DNA from: Akebia trifoliata
Taxonomy: Eukaryota > Streptophyta > Magnoliopsida > Ranunculales > Lardizabalaceae
Reading direction: 5' to 3'
Assembly: GCA_017979445.1 (NCBI GenBank)
Contig: CM030715.1
Coordinates: forward strand, 7,370,187 to 7,434,186
DNA length: 64,000 bases
Part shown: in pieces, positions 1 to 11,541 of the stretch
How positions within the stretch are numbered: position 1 is the stretch's first letter
Layout of the letters: every line of letters starts with the position of its first letter
Position numbers and translations under genes: made by a program
Notes under the pieces: model-generated
The model's database searches: none
What the model saw: the letters and a program-made list of their open reading frames with translations, nothing else
What the model was told of the DNA's origin: nothing

Positions 1-143
1 ATGAAGCTAAAGAGTGTGAAAGCCCACCCTACCTAAAGGAATTGAGCAGACTGACATCACTATTTTTATCTACTATTTCATATTTTTATTAAGTTTTCAT
101 CTACTTAACAGAAACATTGATAAAGGAAAACTCTCATTTGCAG

Positions 144-201
144 GTATGTGGCAACTGACATTACTATTAACATTGGTGACGTGAAATTTTATCTACACAA
201 G
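144..201 (+). pseudogene. Orphan exon resembling the BTB domain start of an NPH3/NPY-family protein
   Basis: A 58-nt stretch with a cag acceptor just before it and a gt donor just after it translates as YVATDITINIGDVKFYLHK. This resembles the start of the BTB domain in plant NPH3/NPY proteins, where a segment of the form TDI-x-V/I-GD/E-x-F-x-LHK is followed by FPLLSKS in the next exon. Those proteins are CUL3 adaptors in phototropin and auxin signalling at the plasma membrane. No continuation of the domain is visible in the following kilobase, and the two or three residues usual before TDI are missing. It is therefore probably a gene fragment, or the edge of a gene lying mostly upstream. The match rests on 19 residues. 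Confidence 0.3.
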
Positions 202-885
202 GTAACTAATCCTATACTTCTATTTAATCGTATGGGTATAAAACAAACTATAACAAAAGAGTTGAGTCACTGGTACAGTTCAAATCATGGCAGCTATAGT
301 TTCTAAAAGATAATTTAAACACCCCAACTTCTCATGTGCTCCATCATTGGCACTACTTCCAGAAAGAGTGGCTCAAAACTTTCACGTTGAATACTGGATT
401 GAAGGATCCGCAGACCCAAAGAAATTTAAAATGGTTGCTCATAGAACTAGTTAGTAATAATTTAGCCTCAACATATTCATTTATCTTTTAACTGTTTAAG
501 TTTATCTGGCATTGTTGACATACTACGGACATATTGGCTTTGTAGTTCCCTCTTTATAAGGTCTCTTTCAGAGATTAGCTTGGGGTGTTCCATGTTAATA
601 CAATCATGCTAGTAAATAGTATACATTTTCTCTAGGCTAGGAATTGGATTAGTCAATCCTAAAACCATTTAGCCAAAAATTAACACAACCTGACTTTCTT
701 AAAAAAATTCAATTGCTTTTTAACTATAGAAAAGAGGTAAAAAAGTTGAATTGGTTTTTTTATTTGATCGGTTCGAAACTGGTTGACCTCCTAAGTTTTG
801 GCCTTGTAACTTCAATCAATCATGCAAGTATGGCTAGACCAAATAAAGCGATTTTTTTGGGTGATTTCGACATTCCCCCCATGTT
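202..885. other. Intergenic, nothing recognised
   Basis: AT-rich sequence with stops in all frames. I see no domain, RNA gene or repeat with clear ends. Confidence 0.5.
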
Positions 886-1080
886 TTGGTGAAGAATTGT
901 GATAATATGATGCCCCATTCTGGCAAATGCCCCCCCCTCTCCCTCACAAAACAGTAAAGAATTTACCATAGAATACGCAGAACCATAAATATTTTTCTTG
1001 TGTATCCTAAGGCATTTGATCTACGATTTTGTGATGGAGGTGGGGGGGGGGGTTTCATATTATCACGATTCTTTGGTGAA
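886..1080. repeat. Inverted-repeat element (MITE-like)
   Basis: The left arm, ttggtgaagaattgtgata, and the right arm, tatcacgattctttggtgaa, pair over about 30 bp with few mismatches. A C-run on the left pairs with a G-run on the right. The element is about 195 bp with no coding capacity. No clean target duplication was found. Confidence 0.5.
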
Positions 1081-1910
1081 TATTAGTGATGCCACCTGTG
1101 TTTTAAAACTGATGACAAGCCTCCCTTGATCTCGGTCTTCTTAATAGACTAATTGAAAAAGACCTATGCATCCTCATCTTGAATTTCTAACAAAAAACCT
1201 TTGATTTTTCTTTGCAAAACCAGTCCTTTTCAATCTCTTTGATTAAATTTTTTAATCATAATCTTTTCAAACATTAAGATTCTATCTATTTCAAAAATAA
1301 AACCAAGATAGGATTTTTTTTAATGTAAAAATGAAGGCATTTGGGGTAAAACATTTTGGCCTGAAATAGATAACAATCATAGCTTACAGATGTCTGGTTG
1401 TGGGAAGGAAATAAACAGGGTTTTGAGATAAGAAAATGATTAGGATTTTTTTGTAGAAAACTCTAGATTTATTTATTTATTTGGAAATGATTAATATTAG
1501 GTTGAAAACGATTAGTAGAGGATATGATTGAATAGATTACAAAAATATGTCATAGAGATTGAATATATTGAAGATGATTAACGATTTGATGAAGAAAAAA
1601 TTAAGGGCTTTTGGTTAGAAGTTGAAAATGAGGGCATTTTAGTCTTTTATTATTAATCTATTAATAAGACTGAGATCAATAGAGGTATGTCATCAGTTTC
1701 AAATCATTGGGGGTATCTCTAATATTCTTGGCTTGTCTACGAATACACCTAGGAGGCTAAGATATACTTACAATGATTTTGGTTCCCATTTGTTCCACTT
1801 CTGGTACTGAAGAAAGGTGGACCACCTGAAATTGAGATACTTGGTTTTGGTTCAACCGAGCATCGAAAACTTGAAAATCTTAGCACTATATCTATCTATC
1901 TCTATATATA
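1081..1910. other. Intergenic, nothing recognised
   Basis: AT-rich sequence with short A and T runs. No gene, RNA or bounded repeat was seen. Confidence 0.45.
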
Positions 1911-2224
1911 TAGACAATGTTTTGTAAACAACGTTTTGTCTTATATGGCAAAAAAGTTTTGGAATGAACTGATTTTTTGTGAGGATGATCTTTACGGTGA
2001 AGGGATCATCCTCACCATACATTAGCCGATTCTAAAACTTCTAACCCTATGAAAAGTGATTACAAACTAATGGTCCACAATTCTTCAACTTGTAAACTGG
2101 GATTAGCAATTTCATAATAGTCTGATTTTTTGTAAGGATGATCATCTCATCATAGTGACCATCCTCACAAAAAATTAGCCAATTTCAAAACTTTTACCCC
2201 ATATAGGACAAAACACATTGTCTA
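1911..2224. mobile_element. Hairpin-module MITE, copy 1
   Basis: The termini tagacaatgttttgta and aacacattgtcta are inverted. Inside lie two palindromic modules built on the motif tgaggatgatc...gatcatcctca with flanks of the type gttttggaatgaactgatt. The modules are separated by a spacer containing cttcaacttgtaaactggg. The element follows a TA-rich stretch, which fits a TA target. It is non-coding. Five related copies occur in this window. Confidence 0.65.
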
Positions 2225-2400
2225 GAACGTCATTTAGTGCGAGCGTTGTAAGTGCCTCGGGACTAATCCTTGGATAAGACCATAGTCTATGGATTGAGCA
2301 AAACCCTGATACGAGCCCGGTCTGATGCCTATGGGCATACCCAGTTATCATAAAAAATAAAAAATAAAAGTTATATATGGAACTCAACCCATATATATGT

Positions 2401-2657
2401 GTTAGAGATTTCAGAATGGGTTGAATTTTGTGAGGATGATCTCTATAATGAGGAGATCAACCTCACCAAAAACTAGCCCATTCCGAAACTTCTAACCTCA
2501 TCAAAAGTGATTTATAAAAATCGAACGGTCCACTATTCTTCAACTTGTAAACTAGGGTTAGAAGTTTTGGAATTAGTTGATTTTTTGTGAGGATGATATA
2601 TTCACGATAGAGATCATCCTCACAAAAAAATCAGCCCATTCTGAAACTTCTAACTCC
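2401..2657. mobile_element. Hairpin-module MITE, copy 2 (ends eroded)
   Basis: It has the same two-palindrome body as the copy at 1,911: gttagagatttcagaatggg opens module one, and the body closes with cccattctgaaacttctaac. Terminal inverted repeats outside the modules are not recognisable, so this copy is truncated or its ends have diverged. It lies only about 180 bp from copy 1. Confidence 0.6.
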
Positions 2658-2708
2658 TATTTTCAAAAATGTTTGGGCTTTAGGATTTTCGAACGCTTCC
2701 CATATACA

Positions 2709-3181
2709 TAGGGTTGTCAATGGATAATCTAAAATTCAAATCCGATTCGAATTCAAAAAATCGGATATTATTCAAAAATTTTGGATATCGGATTCAAATT
2801 CGGATAGTTTTATATATTCGAATCCTTATTGGATACGGATTCTACTATTAACATTTTGAATCCGATAATATCCGATTCAAAATAATATATATTATTTTAT
2901 TTGATTTATTTATTATATACATAGTATAATATATAATAGGTTTTTTTAATAATGAAAAATCAGTTGGTTAAGGAATAATTGTGTTTTTTTATTATACAAA
3001 ATTTTCGAATTCTAACAAGATATTATCCGATATCTGATAGGATAATAATCGGATTCAAATTCGGATAGAATTTTAGAACATCCATCGAATTTGAATTCGA
3101 ATTCAAATATCAGATAAAAATTTTGAATTCGGATTCGAATATTACTATATTTGAATCGATAAGCATCCGTTGACAGCCCTA
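2709..3181. mobile_element. hAT-like MITE with TAGGGTTGTCAAyGGAT termini
   Basis: It begins tagggttgtcaatggata and ends catccgttgacagcccta, an inverted pair typical of plant hAT-superfamily non-autonomous elements. The interior is a dense array of cggattcaaattcgga-type motifs in both orientations, so the whole element can fold on itself. A clean 8-bp target duplication is not evident, because the flanks are AT repeats. Confidence 0.65.
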
Positions 3182-3896
3182 TATTTTATGTCAATTTTTG
3201 TTCATGTTGGCTCAATAGCAGAAATTAGATTTATTCAGATACCAAACCCCATCCATAACCAAAACTTATTATAATCAAATATTTTTTGATTTCTACGAAA
3301 TTTCAATATTAAAATAGGTGGATTGATTGAGTCAAGATATATAATCGGTATAGATTCTAGTCACCCGATAACCATTAATTTGACAACTTCATTTGTTTTA
3401 ATAAATTCAATATGTTATGTTATTTTCCAAATGTAGAAAATGAAGGCTAAATGAATCAATTATGTCTATATTGGTTCTCTTCTAATCTAACTGTAAAAGT
3501 GCAAATTAATAACATGTCATCACATATGTTTCATATACAATATGATGTCCAAAAAAATGTTTAAAGGTAAACAATTCTACATATTTATTATAAATCAATA
3601 AAAGTTTTTACCAATTAATGAAAGAGAAAATTTTCATTTTGCTTAGTGAGCGAAAGAGGTGGTACTCACATAGACGAAGGCCTTCTCGTCCTTAAAAATT
3701 AAAATCATTTTTCAATTAGTGTTGAATGTTGCCCATTTTCACTATTTCAAAATAAATTTTTTAGTTTGTAAAATAAAAGAAGAATTTGTATTCCTAATAT
3801 TTTTTTAATACAAAAAATAAAATCTAAGTTTGCTTCATTTGGAATTTCATGCCGATTTTCGAAAACAACTACAATAATAATAAGATAAATATAAAA
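3182..3896. other. Intergenic, nothing recognised
   Basis: AT-rich, with stops throughout. No homology or bounded repeat was recognised. Confidence 0.45.
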
Positions 3897-4045
3897 GTGA
3901 TTGCACAAGACATTGTGTTAAACACTGAACTGATGTGGAGGTGTGAATAAAACCATATATGCTTTTTTTGAGATACGATTGAAAAACATCTATGGTTCTG
4001 TGCAAACCTCAACGTCAACTCAATGTCTAACACAGTATCAATCAC
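3897..4045. mobile_element. Small MITE with gtgattg/caatcac termini
   Basis: The arms gtgattgcacaagacattg and its partner ending cagtatcaatcac pair over about 60 bp, including gatgtggaggt against acctcaacgtc and ccatatatg against catctatgg. A relative with the same core (aaaaacatctatggttc, acatccacgtcagc) lies near 50.2-50.4 kb. Confidence 0.55.
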
Positions 4046-4802
4046 TCTAGCATGATTTTAATAATAATAATAATAATAATTAAAATTTAAAAAAGAGGTA
4101 TGAGGCAAGGAAAGTATTTGGGTGGGCCCAGGGCTAAAACTCTAAAAAAACCAACCCATTTTTATTTTATTTCTTTCATTGCTTGATGCTACTTCTTTTT
4201 CCCTTTTTGTCTTTTTTAATTTTTCAAAAAAAAAATAAAAAAACAAAAAAAATTTTAAATTTCAACTCATTGCATTGTCAAAGTATTTTATCACTTGAAA
4301 AATTGTGTTTATTTAAATTTCCTTTTGATTTATAAATGTTGTTAAATTGAGATATAGTTAAATTTCCTTGTGATATTAGAGAATGGTCACAAGGACTAAT
4401 CAAATATGTTATAGGATCATAGCTTCATTAGACCCCAAAACCTTAATCCATATCTACCCAAATTCAAATTGAACATCGAGATCTTGAACATTAAGATTAT
4501 GATTATGGGTATAATCAATAATTTAATAAGTAAAGTAAATATTTAAATATTATATTTATATAATTATTTTTTTTTAAATAGATGACAGGTAATAACGAAC
4601 ACATTCTTAGAGGTCTGATTACAAATGATATTATAAATGATCGTCAAGGTCATATATCAAGTAATATTTTAGATGGGATATGTTAGAATTTCATATTTAA
4701 AAATTAATAATGCAAATTGATTAAAATTATATAATTTAAAAAAAATTTAATTTTATGGTAATACAGATTGATTATGAGTATTCTCTATAAGTGAGATATC
4801 AT
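4046..4802. other. Intergenic or upstream part of the PMD relic
   Basis: Starts with an AAT microsatellite near 4,060, followed by AT-rich sequence. Around 4,580-4,690 a short reading frame containing ITNDIINDRQGHISSNIL may be the eroded N-terminal part of the PMD gene that follows, but I cannot match it firmly. Confidence 0.35.
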
Positions 4803-6090
4803 TTGTAATTTTTTAGAGATTGAGACATTAATGATTTGTAAGAAACCATTATTATTACTGCTGGTTTTGAGCATTATCAAAGCATTAGGTGGTTACATCA
4901 CGATTCATATTTGTGTTATTGCTTGAATTCAAAATTTTGATCATGGATTTGTGCGTTCCACCTTTCATTTGAAGAGATGACTATCATATTAAATGACACT
5001 TTTCATTATTTAGGATTAAGAATTGACAGATACACTGTTATTGTACCACGTACGACGATAGAGGATTATCCTAGTCTTATCTATGAGTGTCTTAGAGTTC
5101 TACTTTCTGTTGATGGAAATTTTCACTTCAGTTCTATTGATCTTACATGACTATGTGATATATTTGGAAGATTGCCATATAAACGGATGTTCATACACGA
5201 GATAAAATTTATTTATTTGTTATTATGAAAATATTAGTATTTATACATAGAAATTTAATATTATTTATTAATATTTTACATTTATACCATGCACATCATC
5301 ATACATGTGTCTATCTATTGACACTATGTAAAGCCACATTATTTTTAGATGCATTAGGTAAAACTGTTGATACTAGTTTATTATATTTGTTTAGAAATTT
5401 ATCCAATTACATCTTGTTATACCAAGGGTGCTGTCGTTCTTTCATATTTGTACCATGTTTTTAGTAAATTTGTAAGGAATGGGCGAAAGTGGCCATCGAG
5501 ACTTATAGAATGTATACCGTTATTACAAATATGAACGCACGAGCAATTGCCAATTGAAATATTAATACTTACAGGTCAAAATCTTATATTCCCTAAAACA
5601 TGTAGATAGATGAGGCATAATAAGACATATATTGGGGATTAGCATCATAACGTATCACTCTACTGGATCGGGTTAGATTTTCTTTTTCTCTCTATGATAA
5701 ATATAAGCACTTTTGATTTATATGTTTGATTAAAATTTTCAAATATTATTATTATAATCTTTTATATTTAATTATTCCTCCTTATTTATTATTTTTTTTT
5801 TAAAGTTGTATAGACCCTATATATTCATATTGTAGATGATAGAGATTATGCATATAGCCCGTAATCTAAGCCTACATCGATCATGTATAAATTATTTTAC
5901 ACACTGTCTTGTACCATTTCGCGGATCGATACATAAGACAGTTCAGTTTACAACATATTATCTTATGTTTTATCATAGTGCGGGCTACATGAGGGAGGAT
6001 AGGAACAATACAACCCATGGTGACAAGAGATTGGGATGAAAAATTTGCTAGATTTCGCATACATAGTCAATTATTTCAAAATTTGAGAGG
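4803..6090 (+). pseudogene. Plant mobile domain (PMD, MAIN/MAIL-like) gene relic
   Basis: Successive pieces in shifting frames match the plant mobile domain. About 4,856-5,035 reads ITAGFEHYQSIRWLHHDS, then an in-frame TGA, then AFHLSFEEMTIILNDTFHYL, which corresponds to the family pattern TFHLP-x-GEMTITLEDV-x-LLGL. From 5,289 comes a segment around YLLTLCKATLFLDALGKTVD. After a +1 shift near 5,425 come GAVVLSYLYHVF and IECIPLLQI-stop-THEQLP, matching the family's WGAAxLAxLYR and LLQLWxWERLP stretches. Near 5,930 a piece reading FADRYIRQFSLQHII matches the PDRVLRQFGxxQxIP stretch. PMD proteins occur as host genes (MAIN, MAIL1) and inside Mutator-like and gypsy elements. At least three frame breaks and several stops show it is dead. 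The Athila-like element inserted just downstream may cut its 3' end. Confidence 0.65.
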
Positions 6091-6179
6091 TAATTTTTAA
6101 AAATTTTATCTGATTAACTACACAAGGAGTTTTGAAGATGACATGATTGTCCTCGGATGCATAATTTGACATTACATTA

Positions 6180-7450
6180 TAATAAGGTCGCATAAAATAA
6201 TTTTTTGGGACCGTAATCACACAAAGATGATTATCATGGAATTTCTAATTATCTCAAATAACCATAAATTGCATTAATTTACCAAAATATTGAAATTAAT
6301 AATTTTTCTATCTAGTTACAGGGTTGAAGAGCAAATTCGAATACATATATTTTTGTAACAATTTTTGTTACAATGTAAAAGTCAAGAGGGAGCAGCCAAT
6401 CAAATTTCGAAGTCAAAGAGTGTCACGTCTCTGCGTCGTAGTGGGTCCTTACCGCACTATGATAATCTCGATAAATTTTGCCTTCAGATTCGAGCTGTAA
6501 TTATCAGATTCTTCTGCCATTGTAACTAAAGGTCCTTCTCGAATTCATTCAAGTGAAAACTCAATCCAACAATCCGATTAAAAAATTATAAATTGAAGGG
6601 TTGTCCTTAAGAGCAGGGGTCCCTCTTCTTCTTTCAAATTCTCTGTAATTTTCTAATTTTTCTTTGAGAGAAAGAGTTCTTGTATAAGTATGAGATCTCA
6701 AGAGTGTTTTTCTTTAATTTTTGTTATTTAATTTCTCTTTGTAACTTTATTGAAAGATCATCAAGTTGGGAATCAAATTACAATATAGACTTATTTCATC
6801 ATCTTCTTTACCATATTTTCTTTATTTCATTATTACTGTAATTTGTTCCTCACGATGATCGGCTAGACTCTCCATAGGGAGGTCGATGATGCTGGAGTGA
6901 GTTTGTCTTGATCTTGCTTAAACAATTCTGTTATAACTATTTTAATTGTGTTTGTAAGAAGTTTATCAAATTTAGATTATTCGATTTATATTGATTGTTT
7001 TCATTTTGATGATTCATTTTTAAATAAGATCAAGTTTAATCATGCTTAATGATAACTTGAGATAAAAATCTGATAATACCATTTTGATTCACTAATCACC
7101 TATACTATTAGATTCATCTACGAGAGTGTTAACTTGATTATCTTCTGATCCACGAACAATGATTTGTTGTGTGGATTCTAATCCAATTAAGATTGTTTAA
7201 ACTACCAAGATGGCTTACGAATGTAGAATTGATCTTTCTAACTTTTATCTTGTTGTAATATCTTTTTTTACTTCAATTTCATTAACTTCTTAGTTGTAAA
7301 TTTTCTATTATGTTTTAAAATCTGTTTTAATTTCAATTCGAAAGAAAAATTGAATCACCTTTGTTCATAAGAAACGAATCTTACTTACCAAAGTTTTATC
7401 TCTGTATTTGTTCAATCTTTCATTTATGCAATCAACAAAAGCATTGATCA
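6180..7450 (+). repeat. 5' LTR of the Athila-like element
   Basis: Aligns along its whole length with 11,542-12,789, for example ctcttcttctttcaaattct and acgatgatcggctagactct in both. Its first base pair is taataagg where the other LTR has tgataagg, so the canonical TG start is mutated. It ends in CA. Confidence 0.75.
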
Positions 7451-7453
7451 AAT

Positions 7454-7471
7454 TGGCGCTACTACCGGGGA
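7454..7471 (+). other. Primer binding site, tRNA-Asp type
   Basis: tggcgctactaccgggga lies three bases after the 5' LTR. The tRNA-Asp priming typical of Athila elements uses tggcgccgttgccgggga, so this copy differs at about three positions. Confidence 0.65.
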
Positions 7472-8689
7472 CATCGATTCAATTCATTTTCAATTTGAAA
7501 GAGTTTGAAATAGATTTGAAACAGAACCGAGACTTATTTGCTTGAAACAAAAGCAAAACAGATATAAAAAAAATTGAAAATATTTTTATTACAATCTATG
7601 AGACATTAGAAAATTATTTCAAGAATTTTTTTTTTTTTAATCAAAATTTCACTGCGCCGCGGTAGAGTTCTAGTATGTCACGGTGACGTGGAAGCCTTTG
7701 CTATTGATTTTTGTTGAGCAAGTTTTTGATATCTTTTTAATTGTAGTGGTGATATTTATTTTTTTAGCATTCTAATTTGAATAAATCTTGTTATTTTCAA
7801 GTGAAGGACTTAACGGAATCAACGAAAGGCGACATCTAGAATTTTTATCCACCGCATCGGTTTCTTCGTCAAGAAGATAACAATTTGCAAACTTTATTTT
7901 CATTTTATTTATTTATACTATAAAACAATTTGTATTAGGAACTTGATTTGTAATAATTTTTAATTTCATCTAAGAGGGCTTGGATTGTAATAGATCTAGG
8001 GACGGACAATAGTGAGACTATTATGTCTTGGCCCCTCGAATTCGTACACCGAAATTGGTGTCGATGGCTCAAGTCGACTCAAATTGTTCATCCCCCGTTT
8101 ATAACGGAAGGTAATTTTCGCACTACTCACGTACCTCTTGTTAGTGAGTTTTTGTATTGACTTTGAATGATTAATTTGTACACATTGATTTGCACATAGT
8201 AATAAAAGTACTCTTACAAGAATAACACTATAAGATAAGAATAGGATTTCATCACCGATATCTTACCCTTTTAAGAAATTAAATTCACAGCCACGAATTT
8301 AATTAAAATTGGTTAGACTCAACTCTAGGCCTCATTAAGCTCATTAAGTAAACCTAATTTAAGTTGCAACAATTGTACTTCTTGGTCATAAACAGTGTCT
8401 AAGCGAGATCCTTCCTCGCTGTATCACGTGTACTAGGGGGATAAACGACGTCTATTCTAGATGAGATGTGACTTAAAAGTGCATTTGCTTAGCATCGTGC
8501 GCCACCTCTCAACTAGAAATTAAACTAATTGTTTACGATTTTAGAGATTTGGATTGGAGGCTAAGATTATCACTTTGAAACAATTAGGAGCTGTCAGTCA
8601 TAAAAACCCAATTCCATGTGTAAATTCATCGATCTCTTGTGTGCAAATCAATAATGTATAAATACAAAATCTCAAATAGATTTACATCG

Positions 8690-9875
8690 TCATGAAGTTT
8701 AGGAGAGAATCATGGATCCTGTGCGTCTTATGTGATAATTACGGTCATTCTCCCGAGTGTTGTCCGAGTCTGCCCATGCTTCATGTTACACATGCCAATA
8801 TGCATAATTTTCAAAACTCTCATTGGATGTCGACACTTACTTCGTTCGACTAACCATACCACATAGATAATTGATTTTGCTCAGATACCATATCATGTCA
8901 GAACGAGTTCACTCAGGGTAGTCATTTTGGTAACCATGATAATTTTTATATGTACGACACCTCGATGATGGATCCAACCATAATTCTCCAATAATCCTAT
9001 GATTCTCAATATTTCTTTGAATATATGATTATAGAACTAGAGTCATCATATAATTACTCATTTTTTCATCTCCTCCAATTTCGTCATTAGAGTATTTGAT
9101 GACTAAGTTGTTAAATCAATAATAACAGTTCATTCAACAACAACAGCTCCATAAACAACAACAGGACATAGGTCAAGCCTTAGTCAGCATAGGAACTCAA
9201 TTGAGTTACCTAACGTTATTTTTAGAAGAAGAAAGATTTGATAAATTTAAAAATGAGGATATTTCAATCCTAGACAATCTATCATTTTTTCAAAATAACC
9301 TTAGCAATCAATTCTACTATTTTGAAGATTTTGATGATTGTCCATCTATAATTGATAGTCCCGTCTCAATTGAAGTTTAAATTCAAATCAATGAGGTTAC
9401 AGTTCCAATTGAAGCAATGATGGAAGTGCAACTAGGTAAGCTTACTATGCCCTTAAAAGAAATAAAGAATAGTCAATTTTCAAATGAGATAACCTCTGAG
9501 AACCAACCAATGTTTTAAATTTCTAATGAATTAATCAATTATACTTTGGCTAAGGAAACTGATCCATAATCTGAGGATACTATTATCTAAGAGGAATCAA
9601 TGATCAACTTTAATTTGTTAGTCACACCAATTCCGACTACTATCGATCCAACCTCATACCCTATCCATTCTATCCTTTCACAATATTGTACAGACCCTGT
9701 CTGTCTTATAACTTCTATTCTTTTAGGAAATACGATGGTTGAAAACTGTTTCGAAAAGGTGATGACACTAAGAACTGAGGATAAGTCATTTTCATGTCCC
9801 AACAATGATAAAAATTTGTCTACCTATCATTTGGGGTGGGAAATCGATCGTCATGTCTATCAAATTAGATGCTAA
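8690..9875 (+). pseudogene. Gag-region remnants of the Athila-like element
   Basis: Near 8,715 a CVLCDNYGHSPECCP stretch has Cys/His knuckle spacing (C-x2-C-x4-H-x4-C). It is followed by a Q/N-rich piece near 9,130-9,170 and an acidic piece near 9,220-9,380. An open frame of 91 codons at 9,600-9,875 has no recognisable domain. Multiple stops separate the pieces. It probably derives from a gag polyprotein. Position between primer site and 3' LTR supports this, but the sequence match is limited to the knuckle. Confidence 0.4.
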
Positions 9876-11541
9876 AAAAATATCTAGGATTTGAACATTT
9901 TAATAGATTCAACTGAAGACGTTAAACTTAACGCTGCTTGGGAGGCAATCCATGTGTTTTTGTTTTAATAAGTAGTGTAGTTAGGAAACAAACTATCTAA
10001 AAAAAATCCTTCAGCTTAAGTCCATTTCTTATTCTCTTCTTCTTTAAGTCAACTCTCAACCAATCTAATCAATTAGCGCTACTAGGACTACAGACTAGTT
10101 AGTAATTGTTGATTGAGTAGCAGAGACAGATGTTGGCCTATATTAAAGAGAAAAAGGTATGGGCCACTGGAAGTTCAAATTCAAATTTGGATGGGTTTAA
10201 TTCTTAGATTAAGACGTTTTTAGGTTGTTTCTTAATCTTAGGTAGGATTTCATTTATGCAAAACTATTTTGGAAATTATAATTGTTATAACTTTCAATCT
10301 TTTCAACTCAATAGTAACAAGATTTTACACATTAATGCTCAATCCATTTCAGGTATGATCTAACATTTTTCTCTCTTGTTTTACTACTTGCATATTGAGG
10401 ATAATATTTCATTTAGGTTTGGGGGTATTAAGTTAGCTCAATTGCATTGCATTTCATTCTAGTTTAGTTTCATGTTTTTAGAAAAAAAAATCAAAAAAAT
10501 TATACAACACTTTCAAAATATTTTCTTCAAAATCTTTGTATGTATTTTTTACATATGAATTTCCAAACTCAGGCTTATGTCATACTTTTGATTATAAGTT
10601 CTTTTTGGTTATTCCTCATTAAGAAAATCATGAAGAGATTACTTTGAAAAATTCACTTTTGATTGAGTACTTAAAAAAATAAGATTTTATGGAACAAGAG
10701 TTGATCCTCTTCTCTATTTAGAGTGTTAGGGGAAACTTAATCTAGTGAACTATGACTTATTTGTCCCTTGGTTGGCTGGTTAGAAGAAAAATAGAACTGG
10801 AGTTAGTAGGACTTGGACAACAACCATAGGATAAAATTGGGTACATTGAAAAATGCTACTATTTTTTGAAAAAGAACACTAGAAAAAAGGTGATGTATGA
10901 AAAAATTTGAAAAAAAAGCAGAAACATGTAGGAAAGATGTCAAAAATGACTATAACTGTAAAAATGATAAAAGAGTCCAATAAAACCAAATAGTGCAGTA
11001 GGGTGAAAGCCGTTAATAATAAAAACGTGAATACATTAGAATATCATAGATAAAACCCCTTAGAGATATTTAAGTGAACATTCACACTTCTCACTATCCC
11101 AGATAGGATGCTTAGTTTTGAGTTAGAACTTAGGTAAAATCGACTATTCTTAATAGTTAAGAGGTGAAATCTTGTTATTGAAAAAGATGTTTTTAAAATA
11201 AATAAATAAAAAAAATTACTCAAGTACTCAAGATATTTTTGGAATTTTCTAAATTGAGGAATGTAAACTTAGAACTTTGTTCAAACCTAAATGACATTTG
11301 ATTGAATTGTGAAATGTCATTATGTTCACCTTGCATATTTTGATTTTGATATTTTTGTAAAATATTAAAATTTTGTGGGTATATTCTCTGCAAACCCTCA
11401 CGAGTCAAACTCGTCTACTAGGGGTAACTTAGGGGTTCAAGGGCTTACTGCATATACTATATACAATCGGGAATCTCATGAAAGAGGAGTTATGTAAATA
11501 TTAATTTTTGCTCGAAACTAGCAAAATTGAGGTTTAGGGTG

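Noticed and set aside
9600..9875. 91-codon + strand frame and its antisense partner as a host gene
   Set aside because: It lies inside the Athila-like element between primer site and 3' LTR and has no recognisable domain.
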